From contig CM037835.1 of assembly GCA_021234535.1 (NCBI GenBank), positions 5,890,001 through 5,954,000 on the forward strand: a stretch of DNA of 64,000 nt. Reading direction: 5' to 3'. Position 1 is the stretch's first letter; each line of letters begins with the position of its first letter. A model generated the notes under the pieces. That model saw only the letters and a list, made by a program, of their open reading frames with translations. It searched no databases and had not been told where the DNA came from. This DNA comes from Stichopus chloronotus (Eukaryota; Echinodermata; Holothuroidea; Aspidochirotida; Stichopodidae). The position numbers were made by a program, and so were the translations under genes. Shown here piece by piece: positions 27,130 through 40,305 of this stretch.

Positions 27130-27473
27130 ATCTCCTCTCCCGTCCATTTGATGACTTGGATTCTATTTTCTTTTAATTAATTTGAGAGGAAGGAAGATTC
27201 CAAAAAGACTATTAATTTCATGGGTATACGGAGCATCATTGGCAGTCAGACATTAAATTGTCAGTCAGTCAGTTATACTAACAAACTGAAAAAAGAAATG
27301 AGCACAAATGTATAGGCTTCATATAACAATAACTTTTGCACACTCTTCCTACCCTTCTCACATTGCAGTGAGCAAGAACTCACTGTTTTAGCATGCACTC
27401 AACAAGAAACAAATTTATGTCTTCTGTTGGTAACTCATGGAATATGAATATTTAAGTAACAAACAGTCCATTT

Positions 27474-30400
27474 TCAGCTGCTAATGTCTTTTAGGATGCT
27501 TCTTAGTCTCTTCCCCAACCCCTGTGATCCCTTTGGTCCTCTTTTGTTGTTGATTGGGAGCAGCAGTATGAGTGGCAGCCCCCAAGTGGAGCTTTCGTCG
27601 TCCAACTTTCTGAATATGGGATCCTCCATCATCTTCAAGGCATCTTTGGCAAGTGTTTGCAGCTTGCTTAAAAGTTGATGGGAGACATTTTTGCTAGTGT
27701 TTAAGTCCGTTTCTAGTGGGTTCTCGATATAAAGTGGCATGCTCTCATCTATATTTGGAAAAGACTGTCCTCTCCTGATTGACAAACCACGTCTTTGAAA
27801 GTTGAATGTGCATAGAAAGTTGAAGAAGTCGTGAAGTAGGTCCTCTGTTGGCCAGATAAAAAAAGTTAAAATGGATTCAAAAATACAAGCATAGATTCAT
27901 TTTTATCACAAGAGACAAGCAACAACAAATAGAAGCAGACCAAACATGAAGAAAAGGTAATAAACCAGTAAAAGATATCTGCTACTAGACTCTAAAGACA
28001 TTTCCTCTGACTGGCTAATTATGTAACTTTGTCATGTAGGGGGTTTTGTTTGGGGCTAGACTTGTCTGGACTGCCCCCTGCAGCGAACATCCTGGAGGTT
28101 AATGATGACAGAAAGTTCCCATTACAGCACAGTGAGAAGAATGACAAAGGTCCAGAGAGATATCAATTTTGATTTGATGATCAGAGTTTCATTTTATTTG
28201 CAATTTGACTCACACACAGAAATTAAGTTCAATTCTTGATGATTATGACTATAATGATTATAATTAAGTACTACGATAGAGAAAGGATCATAGAAAAAAA
28301 AGAGTTACATTGTTATACAGGAGAACCATGGCAGAAGAAGAGCTCTTCATCTTACAAAGATCAGGCTACGAGTGAGCTAAGAATGCTTGTCGAGACTCCG
28401 CAGACCACACTTCTACAACTGAGGGTCAGGGGCACTAGCTAATGTCAACTAATCAGAGTACGGAAACTTGTTTGCAAATCCATTGCTGTCTTCAATTAAC
28501 CAAACCTGTAATTATTACAAAGCCTTTAGCTGAAGAGATATATGCTCCACACATTCTAAATGAAATCTATGCATTTCTCTGTCTGTTAAGTGACAAAAGG
28601 AAAATAAAGTGTGAATAAATAAATTGTAGTGAGAACACCAGAGATCGACCTACTTGGATACAGAACCTTGTAGTAAACCTACTACATTCAACACTATTAT
28701 TCACTCTTGTTTCGTGTGGAGTCTACTGTCAATATCCCTACTTGTCACTCAGTGAAAACATAAATGGATTCAATTGTTTTTAATACACTATCTGCAACAA
28801 TTCAACTGCTTAGGTTCTTCATCTCTTCAAGCAAGGATAGATAAATCTTACCAAGATTATCTTTATTGGCAGAGGGTGCTACTTTACTAAGGTCACTGAC
28901 CAATGAACAATCAATACCATTTATGGAAAAGCTGTCTCCTTTATCTAGGAAAGAAAAACAAAGAAGGAAAAAACAGTCATCATACAAAAATCATGATGCA
29001 GTGATCTTTGTGCTAGGATGGTGTTCCTCCACTTGAGAAAACTTTTAAATATACAAAGAATGGTGTTTATAAGCAGATGTTATATATCCTGCAAGGGCAA
29101 AATTGTTGTTTGTATAAGAGAGTTGTCTTTTTCTACTAATGTACAGCTGTTATCACTGACAAGTGACAAAGAAGGGGTCTTATCATTAAGTCATCTCAGG
29201 CTCATGATGAATTTAAAGCAATTGCCACCAATTAAGTGTGGTATTTGTATTACTGTTAAAAAGATCAATTTATGCTACAACTTGCATAAACTCAATAAGC
29301 AAAGTACAGATGAAAGGAATTTTTCTGCTTTGGTTTTGATTTGTTCATGACAAAAACAACAAGACCACTAATTCTGCACCAGTTACCCAAAAGGGTCACT
29401 GCAGTGGACATTAATACTAAGTATTGTTTAAATGTTCAAAGCTATGTTCAAGCAAGCAAAATCTTTACTTATGAGAGACTAGCCAACTTCAATTTAGACT
29501 AGTCAACTTCAATTTAGTCTCAATTTGGGAGTCTGTTGTCAAGGTGGTATTATGTTTTACACACCGTGGTTGCTAAATTATCAACATCAAATTTCAATCT
29601 TGAAACCTTTAAAATAATGGACAATTGGCCTCAGAATGCATCTATCTACACAGCCAATCTATCCTTCCACCGTGGCATTAGAGTAAAGAACCCCTGGCTT
29701 TACGGCAATTACAACAGGCATTAGCTGGGAATGGTTCTTAATTACAGGAAGCCGACAGGATTGTACAATATCAGTTTCTCTGAGTACACAACTGCTTCAT
29801 ACTAGAAGGACTCTTTGTGAAAAAGACTAGGCAGTAAAATGTACTTGTTGTGCTTAAGAGTGGCCATGTTATGAGGTAGGGAAACAACAGAAGTTAGTCA
29901 TTGGTTTGTTAACGAGCGCGTCAAATCGTTACGATCGATCACTGAAACAAACAAATTTTTGCATTGTGGTATTGACTGTAGGGCCAATATAGCAGACCTT
30001 TAAACCTTTGAATATTTTTCGGTAAGTTTTTAACTATATTAGACTAACCTGAGAGTTGGCTGAGTGTGTCCGTATTTACAACTACGGAAGGAGACCTCGT
30101 CTGTAGGAAGTAGATCACCAACAGAGTGAGAGGATAATTAGTGATCCACTGACCAGGATTCACGGATGTGATTCCGTGGAAACGGGCCCAGTAACGAACC
30201 AGGAATATCAAAGGACGGACTCTCGGATCAAGCTGGCCATAAACATAAAGCAACTCACTACTCTTGAGCGCAAGACTGAAAGGAGTGAAGTAATTGAAAG
30301 AGAATTAAGATAAAATAATTGAAGGAGACAAAAATCTATTTGAGAGATAGTGTTATGGGTCACTCTTCACCAAACATCCCATCACTGGGTTTACAAAGTC

Positions 30401-33400
30401 ACAGCAAATGTGATTTCTTCACACTGCTTTACATTACCATCAGCAAGTTAAGTTCAGTAAATCACTTTCAACACAGCATGAAAGCATGTTTTTGTTTTTC
30501 AATTTTTGCTTATTTTTTTTTTCGAAAGATCACCGATTACACCTGGATTAAAAAGCACATTTTACTCCCAGAAAGCACACACTCCTGCCCTCAAATGTCC
30601 ACACTTTCATCCATTTACCATTTCATCTATTTTAAAACTCCTTTATGGCAAAGAAGGATCTAAATAACTAATTCAAAAAGCACTTCAAAACATGCTTTTA
30701 CCTGTTGTCACTTGTGAGGTCACATGACAATCCAGTTGCACTGTGCTTAAACTTTACAAGTGGACAGGTGGCGTGTAGTATTCTGACAACATATCCACAA
30801 TGAGGTACATGCTTTCTGATGAATGTGGCTAAGGTCGCCAAAGTAGACTGTGCAGCAACTCTATCTGAATTGGCAGCGAGACGGTCATATGTCAGCTTAT
30901 ACCCTTCCTTACCCTAAAGGGTGACAAAATAAGACAAACAGGTGAAAAATAATCATGCTACACCAAATTTGAGCTCTATTTTGCATCTGATGTTACTGCA
31001 TCTATGTATCTCACATTTTCATGTGGGAATGCAAAGGCTTAGACCTGCCAATCACAGAAATATGTTATTTCATACGATAAAAGTCACTTTCATCTACAGA
31101 AGCCACAACATCTTTTCTTTTTCGAGCTGTTTTACAGTAATTGCTGAAGGAAGGTGGCATTAGCACATACAGGTATTTTTTAGTGTTAAATTTGATGGAA
31201 GTTTAAAACAAAATTCAAAATCTCTACAGCAAATGTTCCCTACATATTGCACTACAACATGCCAAACAGTGACATTTCTTTGTCCTGACGACATCATCTG
31301 ATCACAAATTTAAAGTTACACTTCATTCAGTTACCAAAAGTCTTCTTGGCATCAAATGCATTGCTTCTGAAACCAGACGATAAGCATGCCTGTGTTGAAC
31401 AAAACAGAATCTTTCTCCTATTTTGTGTGAGTTCCATGATCCCTGACATCCCAGCATCCCTCCATATATCATGCAGGTGAAATGAAATGTTTGCAAAATG
31501 TGTGCTATCAATGTTGTTCTCTTTCCAAGTTCTGTTCTAAAATTTATTACTTTACCTGAGATTTTGGGACCATGCCATTTTTTGTGCCCTTGTCTAAAAA
31601 CATGTCGATGTCACAGTTTCTTTTTCCAAATGTGTTAACTGTTGAACCAAATGGATACAAGGTGCAGTTGGGGAGGATGTGTTTGAAAGCTTCTTCCATC
31701 AGAGAGCAGACGAGGAATCTCAATCGAATCTCTGGTTCTCTCAGCTGTTCTTGATTCATAAGAGTTTCTATCTGGTCAGAGACCTGAGTCAAAATACATC
31801 AAAGAAAAAGTTACCTATGATCTAGTCGAGTCGTTAATTGCAATCACAAAGTCACTGGGAACTGATGAATACATCAGGTTCACCTCTTCATAGCCTTCAA
31901 CGTTAACGAGTGAAGACAATGTTACAGTGGATAAAGGGAAAAGAAACACGTAAATCGAGGTAACAAGCACTGGTTTTTCCTGAAGAAAGCAGTCAAGACT
32001 GTTGTAATGTATACATACTCGATGTTCTTCCTGCTAAATTTCAAAATGCCATTTAAATCCCATATTATTACACAATTCACTAGCAGTGACACTATGGGAC
32101 AGTAAAAGAGAAATCAAACAGTCCTGTTGACGTAATTTACAGTGACTTACCGAACCTGCTTGATTCAATTTGTTCATCAAGGCACTGTAACTCTCTTCTT
32201 TATTTAAAATTGTTACTGGTTCCTTTTCCTTGCTTTTCTCTGGTCTCGAAAATGTTAAAAATCGTGAGTGAACAAATTGTAAGCCTTTTTTGCCACTCTT
32301 TTGGGTTCCTGACCCTTGAGTATGTTGCAGCAACAGCTGCAGCGAAGATTCTGATTGGAACTCCACAACAGCATAGCGGCCCTTGAAAAAGGAGAGAGAG
32401 AATTCATCAGGTATTCAGTGAAGCATCTAATTAACCACTTCAAGAGTGGTAGGAGGAAATTTCTGTCAGTAATTGTTCAGTCTATTTTACTGTTTTTTCG
32501 TACTAATTTTCGCAGAGCTTTACTTTGATGGAAACAAGTCATCAGACTCAGGGATACAATCCAAAGCTTATACTCAAACAATGGCCATTTCAAACATAGT
32601 GAAGGGGATAACATAAGTTACTGTCAGAAAGTGAATTCAAAGTCTGTTGTTTTGGGTCCAGAATATTTAAGCTGCTACTACAATACGTTTCCTCAAGGAG
32701 CTCTGATCTGGCATGCTCCAACATAACCAAGAAATCTAGTAATACTGCCAAGGCAGGGTCATACTGGTGTGATTCACGATGCTATTTAACTTCCAACAAA
32801 AACTTATGCAATTTGAGTTTGTCATAAAAACTGTTTAAGATTGAATAGCATCACATTTTCTTTCAGTTTCAGAAGTGATTGCCTTTGACAACAATTTTCA
32901 TGTTGATATATTGCATCCAGTAATGAAAATGGTAATTCAAGTTCAGCGATATAAGTTGGAAGTTGAATTGTGTGTTGAATCACATATATGTAACTAGGCC
33001 TTTACTGTACACTGACCTGTTAAATGTTAACACAAGGACAAATTATCAGACTATGTAACACAAATGACCAGACACGGTTTAAATGGATTCATCCATTCTG
33101 TGGACCTATTTGTATAGACTCTGAGGATATTTTATGACCAAAGTATGCCAATTACACAATCAGGAAGCATTTCTACAGGCAATATGCTCTCACGAAGGTC
33201 AACACAGCAGACAAGTAGACCCAAAGATGAAGTTGACATCCTGTATGGCTTTCCTCTAAGAAACAAAATTTCACTTCCTTGGTTACAATGTTCTACTTCA
33301 TTTTTGTCTCTCTTGGAAGCTATTTCACGAGTGTCAGGAGTCAGGTACTCTTGGGCTGATCAAAAGCTGTTTTAAACACAAAATTTTTAAACTTGAACTC

Positions 33401-36400
33401 AAGTGTCCATGCTCTCTTTCAGCTGTTTTTCAGGAATTAGACCAGGATGGTTTCCAAAGGTTTGAAAGAGAAAGTGAGATTGAACCCATGATCTACTAGA
33501 ATAAATCTACTTTGCAAAAATGCCATGACAAGTTCTAAATGAACATGTCTTTACGACTTTTCCTCAGCTAGTGACTCAAATTCCCTAGCTTGCAAATTCA
33601 GTACTCACCTCCTGAAAGTAGCTTATGTGATGAGAAACTTTTCCATGGCTGTTGCAATATTGCAATAGTTTACTGACTGGTGTTCTGTCACAAAGTCTCA
33701 CCAGGATGCTTTTATTTGCCTGAGTCTTCCTCATTTCCATCAGACTCCAAAAGGGCAACATATGCTTCTTAGCATCTTTGCCTGAGAACCCAGAAAACAA
33801 AAAAAAAGCAAAAATGAGGCTACTGTAGGAACACTTGAATCAAGAAAGCCTTCTACCTATACCATATATTTCAATAATTTGGCAAAACATGCTTATTGAT
33901 GCAAAAATTTTACACTTTGTGAAGAAGGTAACTTATTGTAAATATTGTACTTGAACACACGGGTGGGATATGAGTTGCAAAAGTGGGAGAAGGGGCAAAC
34001 TGAAGAAGTGGGGGACAAACATGTCCACAAACAATTACACTGTTAGGCATCCCTGCTTTGCACTTGTCCAAAGAGAATTAGAAGAATTAGAATCAAGATT
34101 TGCAAATCTTGATATTTTCAAAAATTGAAAAAAAAATTATACAGCATGGACAATTATTTGTTTCCATTATTTGCTTTCTCTTTCATCTTAATTTTGACTA
34201 TTTTTTAGTATCATACTAATTTAATCTCGGCCTCTTTCTTTTTTTTTTTGTTTTAAGTATATATCAGTGGTAGTTAAAATTTGTGCAAATTTTACCCTAT
34301 ATTTTTTACTTTAAAATTTCATTGGGGGGGCAAGACATTTGACCATGGGTTCCTGCACCCCTGTCCCGCCTACTTGGGCCTACTGGTTACACCACTAAAC
34401 CTTTATGCTACGCTACTCCACCATTGTGTGCCCTAACAGCCAATTGGGGAAATTCTAAATCTTTAATTTCTTAAGCAAGTTGGACCTAGGTGATTGCAGA
34501 TGTGTATCGATTTAGGGCTACCTAAAACAAAACAAAAAAACACTGTCTCCTCCCCCACCCACACACTTTTCCCCCATGTATTTTGCTTCATTACGTAAAA
34601 TGTTTAAGATCAAGAGACATGCATCTAGAAAAGAGTTAGCTTCATTCAGAAGTTGCAGAGTGAAATCCTGAGAGACAATCTATTGGAACTGTTTAATCTG
34701 TTGGAATTGTGTTTCTATTGCTGTTTTTGAGATAAAGCTTTTCAAAGTTTGATGAAAATGCAAAACAGATGATGTAGGGTGTTACCTACTGTTACTGTTT
34801 CTTTTGCTAGGTCTTTATATTTTCTCTCAATTACTTATTTACTGGGTTTCAAATTGGAAAGTAATATCAGTATTTCTTAAGAAGGCATTAATATGACCTT
34901 CCCAAATAAATCCCCTGGGGCATGCAAAGTTCTCACTTGTCCTTGAAATAAAGATTTAGTGAACAAAGGATCACATAAGGCATTGCACATTTGGCTTATG
35001 TGCGATGGATTTTCATGAAAATTGTGACCTTTCTCAATATATTCAATGATAAATTCTGTCCATACTCCAATATGTTTATCATGTCACATGTACTTTAAAC
35101 AAAAAAAAGTGTTATACCGACTATGGAGATTGGAGATCATCTCTCTAAAGTCTTTAGAGATATCTTTGCAACACCAGCAGTCATTGTCACTGTGATTATC
35201 GGGGAACACATATAAAAACAGTTTGCTATGTTGTCAACAGGTATTGTTCTGTCAAAAACAGGGAGTTTGGGCATTCAAATTTTCTGAACAGTAAGGAAGA
35301 GAAACTACTTTTTAGAGGTCATAAGCCTGACCCTATACTGTATGCCACCACTAAATTAACATTAAGATTTCAATAGCAATTATGGGCCAAGCCTCTATTT
35401 TAACAATCTTGGTAGGGTTGAACAATAAGGCAGTACCCAAGTCTCTACCAGTGTTGATGGTACCAATACTCACATTACCTATGTCTGACCTGTTCGTGGT
35501 AGTACCAGTACTTTTGTAACTTTCTGGTTACTCGAAAATTTTCAGAATTCATTAAGGTATCAGTATCATCTCAAACAAATACGCTTATTTTTTTCAAATG
35601 TAGCATTAACACTCACATATTAAAACTGACCAAAAATGGATTACAAATCCAACTTAAGACATTTAACTTAAATATGTCATAGAGATTACTGAACTCAATG
35701 CTTCTGAAAGACAATCTATTTATCGCTGTAAACAATCCTGGTTAGCCTAACCTGGTGACTGACCAGTGCACTGCAGAACTGTTCACTAAAAGTTACAAGT
35801 GAGCTCCACTATAGGCAAAGCAAAGTTGAGTGAACAGCTAGCTAGATTCTGTGTTTTTCTTAACAAAAAATGTAGATATATGCTGAAATCTATAGGTTAA
35901 TTAGCTATTGAAATAGACAGACAAACAATGCCATTATTTTATCAAATTGCTTACAGTTACAAATAGGCAGCATTTTTATGAAACAAGATCATTTTTAAAA
36001 TAATTTTTAGTGAGTATTTTGTCAGCTCTTGGCAAAACAGCTTGATACACAAATAAAAGCAATTTTTTCAATACAAAGTCACTTTGGAGCATATCAGTTT
36101 GCATCATAATACAGATTTGAGTGTATGAACTAATCATTCACAAATGTAAACTGAGTTGTGAGTACAAAAACTATTATCATTCTCCACAAAACAGGTTGCC
36201 CAAAAGGGCAACATTCCAGCATGCAAATTTCAAGCAGCCTTTACTCTCACCATGTAATAAGTCTAAGGCTAGGCATAGGGGCCTAGTCCATAATAATCAA
36301 ACACACAAAAAAAAGTTACATGGTATTGTTAAAGTAATTAGGTCTAGCAATTCATGGCCACTACACATACAGGGTAAATGTAATTAGTGTAACACAGCAA

Positions 36401-37515
36401 CCGATCATGTTTAGGCTGACACATCCATATCATATGGTACTAGGAGCATTATAGGCTGTGGACATAATATATACTGGGAGTATCATAAGTTAATTCCTTA
36501 ACGAACGTCTGGCCCAAAAAATATACAAACATTTACTGAAATCAATGTTTAACTTGCAGTAATAATTGGTTATAGCTGGCTCTCTTTGATCAAGTGAGTA
36601 ATTCATAGAAAATGAATTTGGAAATGAAGGTTGCAATATGCAACACGGTGTCTATGAACTTATTTTGAGCTTATTACTATAAAAAAAAGAGCGAAGAGAA
36701 CCATGTCATTACAATATAATCAATTGTCTTTTCTTTCTAAACTTGACTATACAAGTCTCAATCATACATTTTGGTCACATATTTAGGTACTGTTTGCAAA
36801 TTTTTATTTCATATGAAACTTTTGAATGAGAAAATTAAAAAAATTGCCTTAACCTATACTTGCTTTGAACATCAAAAATGATGAGGCAAATAATTGTTTT
36901 AAATTTGATACTGTTTGAGGAATAGACATTGCAGATCACCTTTAAATTGAAATTGCATGTACACACTGTGCTGGAAATTAGAACTACAGTGTAGTCATGA
37001 ATTATTCCCTATTATTTCGTTGTTATTGCACTGTTTGTGTGTAATTGTTTTGTTGTTTTTCCACTATTCCCATACTAGGTACGGGATAAATGATCAATGA
37101 GTATTTAGCCTAGGGCCTATACCTCTTTTTTCTCCTTTTCCGTGAAATGATATTATTCAAAGTTTTATTAATATTCTATTGCGTATGTCATTGTACACCT
37201 TCTATTGTTCATTGCTGGAATAAATTGAGTTGAACTGACTCATGATAGTTGATACTGATCGAGCCATGATTAACGCACTATGGGTATTGTTAGTTAGGCC
37301 TAACTTATCCTAACATAAAGCAAAGCGGCGGAACGGAGTTTTCATGAAAACCTAATAAAATTGATATCGAATCACTTAAAAAGCAAAATACCTTTCGCAG
37401 AAACATTATGTACTGCTGATCTACATCTACAGAGCTTTGAAAGGTACAGCCTGGATGAAAACAGAAATCTGTAACAATTTCTTCCAAAACAGTTGTCAAC
37501 CAAGGGCGCAGCCAT
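27474..37515 (-). CDS. MTPAP: MTPAP, mitochondrial poly(A) polymerase (8 coding exons, 552 aa)
   Basis: Adds poly(A) tails to mitochondrial mRNAs in the matrix. Exons in transcript order: 37515-37392, 33781-33609, 32381-32151, 31783-31556, 30913-30702, 30275-30049, 28944-28852, 27844-27474; 1659 nt, phases consistent. Residues 1-41 form a presequence rich in Arg, Ser and Leu with almost no acids, as expected for mitochondrial import. An RNA-recognition-like N-terminal region with GRYAVVEF near residue 100 follows. The polymerase-beta-like palm has GS (222-223) and the catalytic pair DID (Asp234, Asp236). A third Asp is at 317 in CDLTSDN. The PAP-associated region contains ARFHGITSV and WITNYPLT. 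The C-terminus retains PLYIENP and NTSKNVS blocks typical of MTPAP. The ATG context AAAATGG is strong. Length is slightly below human (about 582). Intron 1 (33782-37391) is the longest. Confidence 0.96.
36970..37228 (+). mobile_element. Possible LINE 3'-end fragment
   Basis: Ends in GGAATAAATTGAGTTGAACTGA. This resembles the 3' terminus of CR1/L2-type LINEs and parallels the tail of the LINE at 38.2 kb on the opposite strand. No coding sequence remains. It lies in MTPAP intron 1. The left boundary is uncertain. Confidence 0.35.
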
Positions 37516-37660
37516 TTTACTAGATTGAAGAGCGGGATAATTTCAGGTACAGTTGTTCGTCACAAGATTCTACACGTCGTTTAGATTCAGAATTTTAGAA
37601 CACTTTCTCCACTGCAGATAGACCGTCGGATTCTTGTTCCGACGTTCCCTAACTCAAAAT

Positions 37661-38010
37661 CCATACATGGGCCATACATGGAAGGTTATATCTGAGCAAT
37701 ATCTGGACTAAATATGGGATTTGCATCTGGCTTGATAAAAAAATTATCAGATGTACCGTATCTTGAAATAAAGGCCGCCATATATCCCACAGAGGCCTAA
37801 AATTTTTCGGCTCAATTTTTTTATGGGACAGCCTGGAGCATACATGGCAAATCCATGTATGTCCCATATATGGCAATTCCATATCCGTCACATACATGGG
37901 CTTTAAATCTGGACAATATCTGGATCAGATATGGGTTTTGGATCTGGCTTTAACAAAAATTGGGCAAATATAACTTGATATTACATAAAGGCCATACATG
38001 GCCCATATAA
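37661..38010. repeat. AT-rich palindrome-rich repeat upstream of MTPAP
   Basis: Two diverged direct copies about 218 bp apart (around 37688-37790 and 37907-38010) share tctgg.caatatctgga, atatggg, ttgcatctggctt-like and ataaaggcc blocks. Palindromic CCATACATGG occurs three times (37661, 37672 and near 37992), with CATACATGG, CCATGTATG and CCATATATGG variants. CCATATATGG at 37864-37873 is also a perfect CArG-box string. The stretch begins about 145 bases upstream of the MTPAP ATG. Confidence 0.65.
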
Positions 38011-38189
38011 AAATGTATATATTTCAAATTTCATATGAGACAGATATAACCTGATTTAAGATATATGAAACTTTATTTAAGCTACATACAGATTTAATTT
38101 GCAGAGCTGCCACTCTAACACTGGCATCTCCCTGTTCTAACTGTGGGGCTTACTGCAGGCGATGGCTCACAAAAACAGTAATCATAACA

Positions 38190-40305
38190 TCTTTTTTTTC
38201 AATTCAATTCAATTCAACTGAACTTTATTAAAATCAGACAACGAAAACATGAGAACATTACAAAGATAAGCTATAAGTGATTAAGGAGTTATACCAGAAA
38301 GCTAATTAAAGCTTGTACAAGGGTAGAACCCCTAATTCAAAGAAAGCAAGTTCATAAAAAACAAGGAAACAAAATCGAACAAACAACAAAACACAAAATC
38401 CCCCACCCCCACCCAACCCTAGGCAAATGCACGGATCAGAGATTGTCCAGAAGGTGTTTTTTCAAAATCCGTTTAAATAAAGTTTTCGTGGAGATTTCTT
38501 TAAGTGATTCAGGCAACTCATTCCACACAGAAGGTCCAGTATAGTGTATATTATGCTGCGTTAAAAGTAGTCTACAATATGGGAGCATATAATTAGAATT
38601 ATGTCTGGTGTTAAACATGTGGTTAGGTCTCGCGAACAGTTTAGCCACAGAAAGAGGTAACAGATTGTTGGTAGCATGAAACATTATTATTGCCGTATGA
38701 TACTTCACAATATCGGGGAAAGCAAGGACTTGAAGTCTTTTAAAAAGAGGAACAGAAGGTGTCATGGAATGTTTGTTGAGAATAGAACGGACGATTCTCT
38801 TTTGAATCAGATGCACTTTACTGGTATGATTGGCAGCAGCATATCCCCAAACGGGTACACAATAAGTCATGAAAGGAAGGATTAAGCTATTATAGATGGT
38901 AAGTAGCACCTTCCTTGGGAGAATATCTTTCAATTTGTAAATTATACCAGCCCCTCTAGAGATTTTACTACAGGTATTAGTGATATGTGGGGACCAACTT
39001 AAGTTTTTATCTATGGTAACACCGAGGAAAGTAGTACAATCAACAAAAGGAATAAAACTGTCATGTATATTAATACCATTCATTTTAGGGTCGACAGACT
39101 TTTGAACTGGGTGGAACAAAATAGCAGTCGACTTAGTAGCGTTCAGATGGAGCTTATTTGCTCGAAACCAATTAGTGACATTGACCATCTCGTTGGTAAT
39201 ATCGCTGATGAACGAATGGGAATTATAGCTATCGTAAAAAATACTTGTATCATCAGCGTAAAGAGTAAATTTAAACTTTGAACTAACGAGAGGTAGGTCA
39301 TTCATATAAATAAGAAACAGAAGTGGACCAAGAATTGACCCCTGTGGGACACCAGTAGTAATGGAACACAAAGTAGATTTAGCATTTGAGATATGAACAT
39401 ACTGATATCTGTTAAAAAGGTAATTACTAAACCATTTCAAAGGCATACCTCTGATACCATAATGATTTAGTTTATAGAGAAGAATGTTATGATCCAAAGT
39501 GTCAAAGGCCTTAGAGAGATCAAGGAATATTCCACAAGAAAGTTTACGATTTTCGAAGGAACAGGAAATATTATCAATGAAGTTGATCAATGCATGCATC
39601 GTAGATTTGTTCGGAAGAAAGCCGTATTGATTCTCATAAAGTAGACTATGATGGGAAAGAAATTCAAACAAACGTTTATAAACTAATTTTTCAAATACTT
39701 TGGAAAAAACGGGTAATACAGAGATAGGCCTATAATTATTCTTTATGTTTTTGTCATTACTCTTATGAACAGGTACAACCCGAGCAATTTTAAGATCATT
39801 GGGGACGCTTCCACTACCAAAAGAAAGGTTAACTAGGTGGCTCAACGGACTCGAAATAATGTGACTGACTGCCTTGACAACCTTACAATAAATATCATCA
39901 TGTCCTGGACTGCCAGGTTTCAAATCCTTAATACATTTATTAACTTCATTCTCATTAGTAGGGTGCAAAAACATACAGTGTTGGTTAGGATCACCCATAT
40001 AGTTGTGAAAGCTCATTGGCGGTGTGTTTGGAATGGCAGATGCTAACTTGCAGCCAATGCTAACAAAATATTCATTAAAAATATTACACATCTCTGTTAT
40101 GTCAGAAATACGTTTACCGTTATCATGCAATTCACTGATACAAGAAGCTTTACTAGCATCGTTCTGTAGGATATTGTTAATTTTCTTCCAGGTTTCCCTA
40201 ACACTTTGGTTAGAAAATTCCTTATTGTAATAGTTAAATTTTGCAACACGTATAACTGAAGTGAGTCTATTTCTAAACGTACTGTATTCTGCTTTGTTCA
40301 TCTAC
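38190..40305 (-). mobile_element. 5'-truncated CR1/L2-group non-LTR retrotransposon
   Basis: The minus strand reads an RT-containing ORF, then about 230 bases of 3' UTR with AATAAA, then a (TTGAA)n tail followed by an A run (plus-strand 38190-38225). The short-repeat tail and RT motifs fit the CR1/L2 group. No apurinic endonuclease region is found upstream of 40301 in any frame, so the copy is 5'-truncated, as is usual after incomplete reverse transcription. I could not identify convincing target-site duplications. Confidence 0.85.
38436..40301 (-). CDS. LINE reverse transcriptase ORF (621 aa), uninterrupted
   Basis: Reverse transcriptase part of a LINE ORF2. Visible blocks: NNYRPISVLPVFSKVFEKL near 188-206, QYGFLPNKST near 225-234, FLDLSKAFDTLDH with the first catalytic Asp at 261, VPQGSILGPLLF (318-329), the YADD box (348-351) and LGVTIDKNLSWS further on. 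The C-terminal part continues to the stop without any frameshift or nonsense codon. The Met at 40301 directly follows an in-frame TAG, so this is the residual open part rather than the native start; the endonuclease half is missing. The intact frame suggests a fairly recent insertion. It lies between the head-to-head MTPAP and AOX genes. Confidence 0.93.
   Translation of the reverse strand: MNKAEYSTFRNRLTSVIRVAKFNYYNKEFSNQSVRETWKKINNILQNDASKASCISELHDNGKRISDITEMCNIFNEYFVSIGCKLASAIPNTPPMSFHNYMGDPNQHCMFLHPTNENEVNKCIKDLKPGSPGHDDIYCKVVKAVSHIISSPLSHLVNLSFGSGSVPNDLKIARVVPVHKSNDKNIKNNYRPISVLPVFSKVFEKLVYKRLFEFLSHHSLLYENQYGFLPNKSTMHALINFIDNISCSFENRKLSCGIFLDLSKAFDTLDHNILLYKLNHYGIRGMPLKWFSNYLFNRYQYVHISNAKSTLCSITTGVPQGSILGPLLFLIYMNDLPLVSSKFKFTLYADDTSIFYDSYNSHSFISDITNEMVNVTNWFRANKLHLNATKSTAILFHPVQKSVDPKMNGINIHDSFIPFVDCTTFLGVTIDKNLSWSPHITNTCSKISRGAGIIYKLKDILPRKVLLTIYNSLILPFMTYCVPVWGYAAANHTSKVHLIQKRIVRSILNKHSMTPSVPLFKRLQVLAFPDIVKYHTAIIMFHATNNLLPLSVAKLFARPNHMFNTRHNSNYMLPYCRLLLTQHNIHYTGPSVWNELPESLKEISTKTLFKRILKKHLLDNL

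Larger units (their letters stand above)
24891..27473. other. MLX-MTPAP intergenic region
   Basis: No gene recognised. It contains an unclassified dispersed repeat (25150-25735), a short hAT-like MITE (25760-25927) and, at the right end, the probable MTPAP 3' UTR. Confidence 0.45.

Noticed and set aside
34265..34397. Possible further hAT-like MITE (CAGTGGTAG ... TACACCACT)
   Set aside because: Ends look right but no 8-bp target duplication is present and the right terminus is unclear.
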